Assembly: GCF_018446385.1 (NCBI RefSeq)
Contig: NC_055996.1
Location: 127,644,532 to 127,708,531, forward strand
Direction of reading: 5' to 3'
Source of the DNA: Zingiber officinale
Taxonomy: Eukaryota; Streptophyta; Magnoliopsida; Zingiberales; Zingiberaceae
Length of the DNA stretch: 64,000 nt
Shown here one piece after another: positions 1 through 11,271 of this stretch. The translations under genes and the position numbers were made by a program. The notes beneath the pieces are model-generated. The model did no database searches. It saw only the letters and a program-made list of their open reading frames with translations, and was not told the origin of the DNA. The stretch's first letter is position 1. Each line of letters opens with the position of its first letter.

Positions 1-902
1 CCACCTCATCCGATCCGCTCGCTCCGCTTCGATCTGGTCAACTTCTATCCCATGTTCGGTCGACCGATAAACAGGTTCAGTCGATCGATCAGCTGCTCTG
101 ACTCAGTCCAACCAGCCTGATCCAGTAGACGTCTAACCTTGGTTCGATCGACCGATCTCAAGGTTCGGTCGACCGATCCCCTTGTCGAGCTGGTCCAATC
201 TATGGAAAACTGATCTGCTAGTTTGGGGGTTCGGTCGACCGATCATAGCTGATTCCAACCCTGCACAAATATGTTAGTTTCCTGCAAAATAGAGTTAGAA
301 TACAATAAAAACTATATAAGATAAGTCTGACAGTCTTCGGACTATCCGGTTCTGACTTCGAATTTTCGACCAGAAACCCTAGGTCGAACCGACGCCTAAT
401 ATTCCCTCTGCGGAGAACGCGTCCTCACCTACTCCTCTCAGGAGAGTTACCTGTTGCCAGTGCGATCCTCCAGATCGACTGGACTTTTGCTCAGCGCTCG
501 ATGCTTCCGGACTTTCTGCTGGATTCCCGCTTCCCGGCTCGTCCAGTCTTCCACCTGGTTCGCGACACCAAGACTTTCCACCCAGGGTTACCACCCCCTA
601 GGACTTTTGCCTGAAGCTCTCGACCCGCCAAGACTTTTCGCATAGGGTTACCGACCCCTATGACCTAGGGTTACCACTCCCTACGGTTTTCCTTCACCTA
701 GGGTTACCACCCCTAGGACTTAGGGTTACCACACCGTAGGGTTTTCACCTTGTCTAGCAGTAGCTAGGACTTTTGCCAAAGTATCACTTAGGACTTTCCT
801 GCAAGCTCCATGAACCTTGTTAGATAATACCACAGCTTAACTTTGAACCCTTTGCCATAATCAAAACTCAGGTTCAATCATCTGGTGCTCATTGCACCAA
901 CA
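1..902 (-). repeat. 3' LTR of element A (partial, 902 of about 1410 bp)
   Basis: Matches 62627-63528 and the upstream part of 5467-6873. It ends in caccaaca, which on the minus strand is the LTR start tgttggtg, and is followed by a polypurine tract. Contains the family-A palindromes of the cggtcgaccg type at about 60-245. The rest of this LTR lies left of base 1. Confidence 0.9.
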
Positions 903-1152
903 ATCTTTCCCTTTTTGATTATGACAATCTTGGTTCAAAGTTAAGTAAAACACAACATTAAATAAAGGAATAAATAACGGAAGTTAACCATGAGCATCAA
1001 TGCATAAATAAAATTTAAAGTTTATGCTCCCCCTTTCATTATGTTTAATTTCTTGATTTCTTAACTTTGACTTTTCTCTCTCCCTTTGACATAAATCAAA
1101 AAGAATTCTAAGAAGAGAGAAAAATATTCTATTTACCTTTAAGCTCCCCCTG
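903..1152 (-). other. Polypurine tracts of element A
   Basis: On the minus strand a purine tract (aaaaagggaaagat) directly precedes the 3' LTR at 916-903. Further gggggagc-type tracts lie at about 1035-1026 and 1150-1143, with a third at 3970-3962 beside the gag end. Repeated internal polypurine tracts are a known trait of SIRE-lineage Copia elements, where they prime plus-strand DNA synthesis. Confidence 0.7.
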
Positions 1153-1641
1153 AAGCGTAGCATAGTTAAGTACTTAGATTTTGATAAAAATTTAGTTAAG
1201 TACTGAGCTTAAAAAAGATTTTGTCATTAAAGGATAGTTAAATCCTTTGTTTAAAAAACTTAGTCAAATTTGAAAAGCTAAAGTTGAAATTCTTAGAAAA
1301 CTATTTAACTAAATTTGAATTTCTTTTGAAAAATACTTAGCTCAATTTGTTGTTTTGAAAATTGACTTTTTTCTTAAAAGATTTTGATAAAACACTTAGC
1401 CTTTTTAGAATAAACTTACTAAGAGAAAATTATTTTGACTTTGAAAAGTAACTAGTTTTTGAAAAATTGAAAAAATTTTAACAAGAAATTTTTCAAAAAG
1501 AAACACTTAGTCAAATATGAGATTGTTTTGAAAGACTTTTTAAAAAAAACTTAGCTAAATTTTGAAAGGCTTTTGAAAGAATACTTAGTTAAATTTTTGA
1601 AAAGCTTTTGAAAAATATTTCGTTAAATTTGAAAAGCTTTT

Positions 1642-2282
1642 TCGAAAAATACTTAGCCAAAAAAAATTTCAACTTTGAAGATGATTGTTTTGAAAGGTAC
1701 TTAGATAAGTTAAAAATGCAAAAATACTTAGTAATTTTTCCCGAAAAATGATATTTCCAAAAAGAACTTTATGTAGCTTTCTTAAAATAACTTGGTTTTA
1801 AAAAAAAATTAAGTATAAGATGATGAAAGATTTAAGGCTTAATTAAAAACTTACTTTTTAAAAAAAAATTGGATTTGTTTTTTTTAAAGGTTTAACTTTT
1901 AAAAATAATTAAAACCATACAATTTATTTTAAAAGAAACTTAGCTTGACTCCACTCACTTTCGAAAAATACTTAGCCAAAAAAAAATTTCAACTTTGAAG
2001 ATGATTGTTTTGAAAGGTACTTAGAAAAGTTAGAAATGCAAAAATACTTAGTAATCTTTCCCAAAAAATGATATTGCCAAAAAGAACTTTACGTGGCTTT
2101 CTTAAAATAACTTGGTTTTAAAAAAAAAATTAAGTATAAGATGATGAAAGGTTTAAGGCTTAATTAAAAAACTTACTTTTTTAAAAAAATTGGATTTGTT
2201 TTTTTTAAGGGTTTAACTTTTAAAAATAATTAAAACCACACAATTTATTTTAAAAGAAACTTAACTTGACTCCACTCACTTT
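1642..2282. repeat. 319-bp tandem duplication inside element A
   Basis: The segment starting tcgaaaaatacttagccaaa at 1642 recurs at 1961, and both copies run to a ctccactcactt stretch (ending at 1960 and about 2281). They differ by only a few substitutions and homopolymer length changes, so the duplication is young relative to the surrounding decay. Non-coding and AT-rich. Confidence 0.85.
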
Positions 2283-2339
2283 CCCTTAATTAATGTCAAA
2301 ATAAATCCTTAGGATTCTAGAGTCCAAGAATTAAAAAAA

Positions 2340-3490
2340 ATATATATTCCTAATTTTCCATCTCACTCATTCTAGGCTATACACTTGTTTTTTTTTGTTT
2401 TTTTTAAAGATTTTTTTTAAATGTTTTTCAAAATGATTTTTTTTAATGATTTTCACAATAATTTTTCAAATTATTTTTAAAGTGATTTTAAAATGATTTT
2501 TGAAATGATTTTTAAAAGATTTTAAAAGAATTTTTAAATAATTTTTAAATGATTTTGAAATTAATTTTTAAATTATTTTGAAATTAATTTTCAAATAATT
2601 TTTTGAAATGTTTTTTAAAATAATTTTACAAAGATTAAGTTTTAAAAGATTTTTAAAATGATTTTTGAATAATTTTTCAAATATTTTGAAATTAAGTTTT
2701 AAAAGATTTTTAAAATGATTTTCCAATAATTTTTTAAAGAATTTTAAAATGATTTTTCAAATAATTTTTAAAGAATTTTAAAATGATTTTTCAAAGAATT
2801 TTAAAATTATTTTAAAATTAAGTTTTTAAAATATTTTTCAAATAATTTTAAAATTATTTTTTAAAATAAATTTTAAATAATTTTTAAATTATTTTTAAAT
2901 GATATTTCAAATAATTTTAAAAATAATTTTTTAAAGGATTTAAAATTATTTTTCAAATAATTTTTTTAAAGAATTTTAAAATGATTTTTCAAATAATTTT
3001 TTTAAATAATTTAAAATTTATTTTTCAAATAATTTTTAAAGTGATTTGCAAATAATTTTTTAAATTATTTTAAAATTATTTTTCAAATAATTTTTAAAGA
3101 ATTTTAAAATAATTTTGCAAATAATTTTTTAAAGATTTTTAAAATAATTTTAAAATTGATTTTCAGGATTTTTTAAAATAATTTTGAAATTGATTTTTAA
3201 AAGATTTTTAAAAAAATTTGAAAAAGATTTTAAAAGATTTTGAAATAATTTTGAAATGTTTTTTAAAATATTTTTAAATAAATTTATAAACAATTTTTAA
3301 AATATTTTTAAAATAATTTTAAAAATAGTTTTAAATGAATTTATTAATAATTTTTAAAATATTTTCAAATGAATTTTAAAATGATTTTAAAAAGATTTTT
3401 AAATGAATTTATTAATAATTTTTAAAATATTTTTAAAAGATTTTTAAAATGATTTTTTAAAAGATTTTTAAATGAATTTATTAATTTAGT
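2340..3490. repeat. AT-rich quasi-periodic tract
   Basis: About 1.1 kb built from variants of ttttaaaatgatttttcaaa and aaataatttttaaa, with spacing that drifts. Almost no G or C. No open frame of note. It sits where pol would be expected in a complete Copia element. Looks like expanded low-complexity DNA, not a decayed gene; expansion by slippage is an inference. Confidence 0.8.
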
Positions 3491-3959
3491 TAGTTATTAC
3501 GTTGAATATTTGATTAATCTAATTAAAGTTTATTAATTTGATTAAGTTAATATGAATTTAGACTAAGTTCAACCCAGATCCATCTCACTTGATTCTAAGT
3601 TATCAATCACGTAATCTTAAGTAATTTTATGAGATAGTTATCTTTAATTTAAGTTATTTCTAAGAATTAATTTACATTTGAGTTAAAGTTAGGTTTTCTA
3701 ATTAGTCTATTAAATATACATTTCAGAGATTGGTTCCCAGGCAGTGGCGAGGTACTAGGCCTTCTTGGGTATGGGAACATCCACCACTTTCTAGACAGAG
3801 CCGCTCAAAGAAATTACATATTTAATTTTCTTTTTGAAACTCCTAGGTTTAACTAACAAGTGTAAATTACGCCTAGGTCCTTAAACTATCCTAATATAAA
3901 CATGCATATTAAAAATAGTAAAATCAATCATCAAACAATTCTGAAAATGGTCTTTCTAT

Positions 3960-5130
3960 TGGCTCCCCCTGGATCATAGCCTCGATAAGGCCTATCAAGG
4001 TAATAGATCTGATCCTTGGGGATCCAATAGTGTCCAAGTCCAATTTGATTAATTAAATTTGACTTGGGGACCTATGCTTGGACTGTTTTTCTACTTGATT
4101 TATTTATAAATGACAAATACGATTTGAATTTGTGTTTGGCCTTAAATCCAAGTCCGGATTTGTTGTAAACGGCTCGCTCCTTCCCAAGAATCAGATCCAG
4201 ATTCTTGGAACCCAAGGTGAACTGTTCCAACGTGTCCTTGAGTTCTTTAACTTGAGTTTTCAAATTGGAATTTTCTTCCTCAAGTTATTGGACTCGAGTT
4301 GAAATTTCACTTTGAACTTGCTCAGTTAATGAACTCAAGTTAGTCGTTTCCTTAAGGGCTGTTACCTCCTTTTGGAGCGACTTGACCCGGACGTTGGATT
4401 TATCCAACTTCTTTAATAAGTAAGGAATTAAATTTTCCGAATCATCTAAGTTAATACTAGAAATTAGAGCACTTACAGTGGTTTTGGGTCATTCAGAAAT
4501 GGATACGGATCCGTGGCTTCGCTCGGACTCGGTGTCTGATTCGCTTTCAGTTTATGAATCAGACTCGAACTCGGACTCGATTTCAGCAACATGTGCTAGT
4601 ACTGGTAGAGCGAGAAGGCTCGCTTGCTCTTCTTCGTCGGATTCAGATTCGTCTAATGACTCGAACCATGTTGCCTTTAGTGTTTTTTTCGTCTTGCTTG
4701 TTCCTGCAAAAAACTCAACACCTTCCTCGGCCGGAATAGTATTAGTCTGCTCAAATAATTTGTTTATTAAAACATGCTTATCTATTTTCGTATCAGGAAT
4801 ACCTTCGTGTAGCTCAATCAGATTCTCCAATAGCTCTTTTGCAGTTGAGAATGAGCCAACGCGGTTTAGCTCCTCATTGGTTAGGTCGCACTGAAGTGTA
4901 TACGTTGCTTTAGCATTTACCTCAACTTTCTTGATTATGTTCGCGTCCCAGTTCTCAAATGGTAGTGGCTTGCCAGTGCCGTCAGTTGGTAGTTCGAGCC
5001 CGATCTTGGTGATCATCCAGACTTCGAACTCGGTTTGCAGGTACGACTCCATTTGGCCTTTCTAGTAGCCGAAGTTTTCGCCGGAGAGGAGCGATGGATG
5101 AGTGGTGCTATAGCCTTCTTGGAGAGCCAT
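3960..5130 (-). pseudogene. gag: Copia gag, internally deleted (element A)
   Basis: Capsid-type polyprotein of a Copia element. The frame starts at 5130 (MALQEGYSTT), meets a TAG at 5064-5062 where relatives have tryptophan (FGYWKG), and continues from 5052. The UBN2-type segment reads WMITKIGLELPTDGTGKPLP and IELHEGIPDTK, matching the element B gag. Two internal stretches present in B are missing: most of the UBN2 domain after NKL and the zinc-knuckle region after GTSKTK. Both losses keep the frame. The C-terminal part (SLGSKNLDLILG-like, 4263-4072) aligns with 19834-20052. Not expected to make a functional Gag. Confidence 0.8.
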
Positions 5131-5452
5131 TGAATCTTGCACGAAAAAGTGAACAAAAAATTTGTCCCAGGACTTAATCCTGGATTAGTAGTGTGGTAGA
5201 AGGATAGAAATAGATATTCACGAATTTTGAGAAAAAATAATAAAATATTATTTCAAATTTTGCCAAATTCGATATTTTATCAATACTAATAAACCGTGAA
5301 GAGATGAAAATGAATTTTTCAAAAATAATTTTAGAGGGAAAAAACGAAAGGCGTAGTTGTACCAGTTTTGCCAAATTATTTTTACCCTATACGAACGAGA
5401 AAGCGACGAAAAAAATGCTCGAACGGTAGTTATACCAATTCAGAGTAACCCC

Positions 5453-5466
5453 GCTCTGATATCAAT
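5453..5466 (-). other. Primer binding site of element A
   Basis: Minus-strand attgatatcagagc directly abuts the LTR end. It is one base off the canonical tggtatcagagc complementary to initiator tRNA-Met, standard for plant Copia elements. Confidence 0.85.
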
Positions 5467-6873
5467 TGTTGGATCGAGAAGCGCTAGGGGGGATGAATAG
5501 CACTCGTGGCTTTCACTCGTTTCGGATTCGTAAAACACTCGAGAAGTAGCAGCGGAAATAGATAAAATAACAAACACACAGAAGACTCCAAGTTTACTTA
5601 GTTCGAAGCCTAGGGCGACTCCTACTCCAAGGCCCGCGATCGTTGATTGCTTTCAATGGGCAACAACTATAATATCGTAAATCTTTTACAAGCAAATAAG
5701 TACAAGTATTAAACTTTAAAAGATTATACCGACAAATACAAAGATGAACGAAGTGGTTGTCGATTGTCGGAGTAGCAGAGTCTAGTTGAAGCTTTCGGAG
5801 CAGCGTACAAGATCACAAGTTCTTCTGTTCGAGTTCCTCTCGAAGCTGCACCCCAAGGCTTCTTTTTATTGCCTCTGCAAGACTGATCCAGGTCCTCGAA
5901 CCTCGAGATCAGATTTGACCTGAAGCGGATCGGTCGACCGATCCCCGGTTCGGTCGACCGATCAGATGACCTCCACCTGATCCGATCTGCTCGCTCCGCT
6001 TCAATCTGGTCAACTTCTATCCCATGTTCGGTCGACCGATAAATAGGTTCGGTCGACTGATCAGCTGCTCTGACTCAGTCCAACCAGTTTGATCCAGTCG
6101 ACACCCAACCTTGGTTCGGTCGACCGATCCCCTTGTCGAGCTGGTCCAATCTCTGGAAAACTGATCTGCTGGCTTGGGGGTTCGGTCGGCCGATCCTCGG
6201 TTCGGTTGATCGATCATAGCCGATTCCAACCCTGCACAAATATGTTAGTTTTCTGCAAAACAGAGTTAGAATACAACAAAAACTATATAAGATAAGTCTG
6301 ACAGTGTTCGGACTGTCCGGTTCTGACTTCGGATTTCTGACCGAAAATCCTAGGTCGAACTGACGCCTAATGTTCCCTTTACGGGGAACGCACCCTCACC
6401 TACTCCTCTCAGGAGAGTTACCTGTTGCCAGTGCGATCCTCCAGATCGACTGGACTTTTGCTCGGCGCTTGATGCTTCCGGACTTTCTGCTGGACGCTAG
6501 CTCCTCGACCCGTCCAGTCTTCCACCTGGTTCGCGACACCAGGACTTTTCACCTAGGGTTACCACCCCCTAGGACTTTTGCCTGAAGCCTTCGACCCACC
6601 AAGACTTTCCGCATAGGGTTACTAACCCCTATGACCTAGGGTTACCACTCCCTAGGGTTTTCCTTCACCTAGCATTACTATCCCCTATGACCTAGGGTTA
6701 CCCACCCTAGGGTTTTCACCTTGCCTAGCCGCAGCTAGGACTTTTGCCTAAGTATCACTTAGGACTTTCCTGCAAGCTCCATGAACCTTGTTAGATAACA
6801 CCACAACTTAACTTTGAACCCTTTGCTATAATCAAAATTCAGGTTCGATCATCTGGTGCTCACTGCACCAACA
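5467..6873 (-). repeat. 5' LTR of element A (1407 bp)
   Basis: Bounded by tgttgg/ccaaca. Minus-strand order: LTR start at 6873, repeats of the cctagggttacc type (about 6720-6540), family-A palindromes (ggttcggtcgaccgatc and variants, about 6220-5930), a TATA-like taaaaagaag near 5870-5860, then the transcribed part ending at 5467. Highly similar to 62107-63528. Confidence 0.9.
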
Positions 6874-7560
6874 AAGGCTTCAGTTCCTCCTCTTTTAACC
6901 TGAAGAGGAGGCGGCTGGAGGTGATGGATGTGAAAAAGAAGGGTTGTCGGTGATGGAGAAGATGAACTCTTCACTTCTAACCTAAAGTGGAGAGGGGATG
7001 ATCTTTAATTCCTCCTCTTTTAACCCGAAGAGGAGGATTAAGAGGGCTCGGTGGTAAGAATGGAGCTCTCCTCTTCCTAACCCGAAAAAGCAGAGTTGTT
7101 GGGCATTGGGTTGGAAGCTTGTCGTGAGTTGCTTGAGGTGTAAGGGAAGATAATGGCAGATTGAGATGTAGAGGAGAGTTGGCGCCTTGCCAGTGGTGGA
7201 TATGGAGAAGGATGGCAGCTGACCGGCAGATGTAGGAGAAGAAGACCGCTCGGTGAAGAAGGGTCGTCTGGTGTAGAATGCATGAGGAATAAGATGTTCT
7301 CCCCTTGTGAGAAAGGATCGTGCCAAAAAGAATAGGGATCAAAATTAAGGATTTTCTCTCCACCATTGGATCGACTTGGATTTGAATCAATGGAGCGAAT
7401 TGGAGGATCTAAATGAAGGGAAGAGATGTGGATTTGGATTTTGGTTGATGGAAGAAGTTGATCTATTAGGGTATCAAGTGGATCTGAGTTTGAGTTGCTT
7501 CATTATAGTAAAAGGTGGAATCTCCCACGTCAGAGGTCTTACACGGCCAATCTCATAGTC
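6874..7560. repeat. Locus flank shared with 63529-64000
   Basis: Nearly the same sequence occurs right of the solo LTR at 63529-64000, starting with the same target aaggcttca. It contains two hairpin-forming blocks, cctcctcttt with aagaggagg 8 bp later (about 6890-6916 and 7010-7035). Open frames here are low-complexity and I do not accept them as genes. Interpreted as part of a duplicated receptor kinase locus. Confidence 0.75.
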
Positions 7561-10313
7561 ATTTGTGATGAGATAAATTAGAAAGCTACAATTGATCATT
7601 TGGGGAAGGGTATTTTTCTCGACTTTGTCGAGATTCAATCGTTTGCCTATTGTAGTTATATCTATCTTGCAGTAGCCAACTCAACTATGCTCCAAAGGCA
7701 AAAGTAAATGTTTGAGTTGCTTTATAGATTTCAATTTGAGTCAAATGGATCTCAATTTGAATTATGTGGTTAAGGAAAGGGGTGAGATTCGGATCCATTA
7801 AGAATATAAAATTAGGCTTTTGAAATTGAGTTTGAAGAGTAGACTATTAAATTTATTTGAGTTCAGGTTAAAACTATTAAAAAGTAAATTCTTGATTGTG
7901 TTGGGTGAACCTAACGCTGGGTTGAATTAAGCTTCAATTGCTTTGAACTCCATCCCATTGAGCCGAATTTAGATGAATCAAATCTCTCAATCTTAAATCA
8001 TCTGAATCAGCTCCTCAACCCTAGTATTAGATCCAATTGACTTGACTCATGCCCATGATTTTTTTTTTAAATCTCTTATAAAATCATGAAATAATATAAA
8101 AATTTAGAGAAAAATTATAATGAGTTTGAAAATAGATCCTAACTCATAAAATATAATTTAAACATATGAGGAGATAAAAATACTAAATATAAAAGTCAAA
8201 CTAATACACTAAAATGCTTATTATCACTCCTCACTTCCAAAGCTGATGCACGTATCAAAAACACCTATACTTAACAATCCAAGGTTGGACCAAAGTTATG
8301 ATAGACCTTGTTCGGCTTGGTCAGATACAACTCAATTTATAGAGTTTAAGGTTTAATTGTCATATCATGCGTTCCTATGTATCACAATTTGACTAATCAG
8401 GATAGATATTACATCAACATTTAGCACAACGTCACATCGAGTTAACAATATTATAGATATATCACGTGTTAGAAAAGATCATGATAGATTTGGAATTTTA
8501 TCATCATATTATAATAAATCTAATAATCTTGCAAAGATCATAATATTTTTAAATATTTAAACAAAAATAATAATAAATCAAGAACACATTTCTCTAAGTC
8601 TATTTTTGATTTGTTATGGACTCCATTATTTGAAGCAACAAAACAGGGGTCTTACAGTTGACTTCAATTTTGCTCGATGTGTAAAAATTCCATAGAAATT
8701 CGCTTGGAAACAAAATAATAATTTGACTATTATTAAAAATCCAGATCACATTTCACGGGATTTCCACACGCCAAATTAATCATTTTTTCTAGAGTCAATG
8801 AAATGAAATAAATGAATAGCAAAGGTAATTAGTGTCATGCCTTATCACAAAGGACTTTTCTTTGTGCGATCGTTGCAAAAATATTTTGATGCAACTCAAG
8901 GACAAATGGACTGAGTCGTGGGGGAAAAGAAGGTCGGCAGAAACTGAGAGTTTATCATCAATTTTTCAGAATAATTTTTTAATCAATTATTAAACATATC
9001 ATAAATTTTACATGTTTTATAATTTTATTAAAATTGTGAATTTATCAAAAAAATTTCCCTCGCAAATGGTAGTAAGGTGATTCCGCTTAACTTTCCCGTC
9101 AGTATCACCGTTGATTGTCGATGATGACCTTCGATTTACACCGTACTTGTTCTCGTTCACTTCGCAGTTTTCATTGGAAAGTCAGTCTGAGAATGCGATT
9201 TACACACTATCACCTCTACCATAGTAAGTTCGCACCATTATCCACTCAGAGGATGTAATGATTGAGATATGAGATTTTGAAATTAAAATTCGATACATCC
9301 AAACATATCCTCTCCCATGCCACTAATGGGATATAAAGTTCGCACCATTGTCCACTCGAGACAGTCACTGGTTGAGATATAAAGTATTGTCCTATAAAAT
9401 TTTGGAATCAAAATTTAACATATATGAGGATATTCTTCTTCATGTTTTGACCACTTATACTAATGATTAGTACCCATCCGTAGTATTTCTCATCCGTGTT
9501 GATCTTGAGATAAATTAATGGAGACGTGAACGAACGAATCATCTTTTGCCATATAATAAGTTCGCACCATTCCATCCATCATCCACATTTTTATTGATCA
9601 TTCATATTTTATTTTTTATATTAATCATGTCGAATTTAGGAGGATCAATTTAGTCATATAGATGTTTCTCATTGATAAATGAAAAAGTAAAACATCCCAA
9701 AAATCCAGCCTCTTTTAATTATATTTTCCATTTAAAAATAAATCTAATAAATATATTATAATTGAAAATTAAGTCATAAATACCTAAATGACAATCAAAC
9801 CACCTTCTATTACACCATAGCAAAAGGGCATTAGTGATCATTAGTATTCTGCTCATGTCCGGTGGCAGATTTATATTTTCCTCACATAAATAAATAATTC
9901 TCACGTAGAAAAATTAAATTAATTTTAAAATGCCTTAAATACCTCTAACTCCTTTTATAAATTCAATTCAACAATAAATTTAAAAATACATATTTTAAAT
10001 AAAAATATTATATTATATTATATTATATTATAATATATTATAATAATATTCTTTCATCCTGAGTCATTTTGATTGTGGATTATAAATTAACTTCGTGATA
10101 TAAATTAAATATTTTTAATTTATTTTTATTTATAGTGTACCAATTTAAAATTTTATTAATAAATTTTTGTTTTACATTATTTCCTACTAAAATATCTCGC
10201 TCATCCAATTTTTATGTATCGAATTCTATTGACTTAGAGTCGGACAAAATAACCCAGTCTTCCTTGCTCGTCGTCCAATTAAATTAAAACAAGTTATACA
10301 ATTATTTCAACTA
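7561..10313. other. Upstream region of receptor kinase copy 1
   Basis: No credible gene. Parts at about 8235-8340, 8735-8860, 9540-9610 and 9886-10015 are recognisable in the same order upstream of copy 2 (about 26030-26140, 28205-28320, 28385-28440 and 28650-28780), so this is ancestral flank of the duplicated locus. A local duplication around agttcgcaccatt (about 9226, 9337 and 9568) is specific to this copy. A tatta microsatellite lies at about 10009-10045. Confidence 0.7.
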
Positions 10314-10321
10314 ATAATTGA

Positions 10322-10887
10322 TAGGGATGTAAATGAACCATGAGCAAGTTTGGTGTTCAACACAATAAAAATTTATTTATGTTCGTTTAATATACATAGG
10401 ATTAATTAAACAAACAAATCTGAACAACTCGTTAAGCTAAACAAACAAGCTTGAACACATATGTGTTCAGCTCGTCAACCTTTGTGAACAATGTTCATTA
10501 ATAAAATACTTTTGAATATGCTAAATAAATAATAAAATAAAATAAATTTAAATTATCAAGCTCAATAATTAATCAAACAACTAAAAGCTTCAAACAATCA
10601 AACAAACTTGAATTGAGAGTTTGATAACATCTAAACGAACCGAGTTCGAACCAAGCTCAAACCAATCTTGAATTGAGAGCTTGATAACATCTAAACGAAC
10701 AAAACTCAAGTCAAGGTTCAAATAAGCTCAAGCTCATAAAAAATAAATCAAGTCAAACTTGAACACTCATTCAAAAACTTGATTCATTTTAAACTCGACT
10801 CGATTTCTATTTAACTCGATTTAATTATCTTATCAAATAAATTTGAATACTTAAAACACAACTTGATTCAGCTTATTTACCATCTTA
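10322..10887. mobile_element. hAT-like MITE in the receptor copy 1 promoter
   Basis: Begins tagggatgtaaatgaac and ends tttaccatctta, imperfect terminal inverted repeats. It is flanked by the 8-bp direct repeat ataattga (10314-10321 and 10888-10895), the size made by hAT transposases. The same promoter at copy 2 (about 39770-39800) is continuous without it. Interior is AT-rich with repeated aagctcaa/aacgaacc words; no coding capacity. Related copies: 56467-57094 and a fragment at about 25760-25953. Confidence 0.8.
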
Positions 10888-10977
10888 ATAATTGACATTT
10901 AACATTGGAATTGAATAGCAGGGGCCTGCCTCGACGCATTGGGAATTGGGATCACTATAAGATTAGTCGAACAATAT

Positions 10978-10985
10978 TATAAATA
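10978..10985 (+). promoter_or_regulatory. TATA box of receptor kinase copy 1
   Basis: tataaata within a stretch conserved at copy 2 (39860-39867), 287 bp before the accepted ATG. The surrounding gatcactataagatt and cgcttcacgctgagttct are also kept in both copies. Transcription start is inferred about 30 bp downstream. Confidence 0.6.
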
Positions 10986-11098
10986 ATATAGGCGAGCACA
11001 GAGCAGCTAAAACGCTTCACGCTGAGTTCTATGATCGGAGCCGGAGGCCCTCTATAGTATACTCGATCCGTCTGCTGCATCTGGTCAGGTTTTCTGCT

Positions 11099-11224
11099 TT
11101 TCTATTGTCGGTATTCTTTTTGCTTGTTATGTTGCCTTTCCGTACAGGCTAGGCGTTACTCGTTCTTCCTGTTTTTGCACAATCTGCGATTTTTCCAAAA
11201 CCCTTTTCTTTTGAAATTTTGTAG
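11099..11224 (+). other. Candidate 5' UTR intron of receptor kinase copy 1
   Basis: A possible donor (cag/gttttctg) at 11099 and a pyrimidine-rich run ending ttttgtag at 11224 would remove 126 bp of leader upstream of the ATG. Introns in 5' leaders of this gene family are plausible but this one is only a sequence prediction. At copy 2 the Copia element C sits just at this donor. Confidence 0.35.
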
Positions 11225-11271
11225 TGGTGGAAAAATCGAATCTTGCTCAAGGTTCGAGCGAGCTTTTTCCA

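Larger units (their letters stand above)
1..6873 (-). mobile_element. SIRE-like Copia element A, gag-only, left end outside window
   Basis: Minus-strand LTR retrotransposon. The 5' LTR is 5467-6873, the primer binding site follows at 5466-5453, gag lies at 5130-3960, and the 3' LTR occupies 902-1 and continues beyond the window. The interior is only 4.56 kb. I found no protease, integrase, reverse transcriptase or RNase H motif in it; AT-rich repeats fill the space where pol would be. Several polypurine tracts of the gggggag type are seen, as known in the SIRE/Maximus lineage. Right flank is aaggc (6874-6878). Inferred to be a non-autonomous derivative that would need proteins from a relative. 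Lineage is judged from primer site, polypurine tracts and gag resemblance. Confidence 0.85.

Noticed and set aside
4478..4894. 138-aa serine-rich plus-strand frame
   Set aside because: Antisense shadow of the acidic, serine-rich part of element A gag.
6977..7390. 137-aa minus-strand frame, with a similar one at 63632-63982
   Set aside because: Low-complexity composition, overlapping frames of similar length on the same strand, frame not kept between the two copies, and no motif. Treated as repeat flank.
11224..11271. Upstream extension of the receptor frame starting at GTG (16 extra residues)
   Set aside because: The first ATG at 11272 opens directly into a signal peptide; the upstream part is not typical of the family and probably includes an intron acceptor. 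The same applies to 51636-51683.
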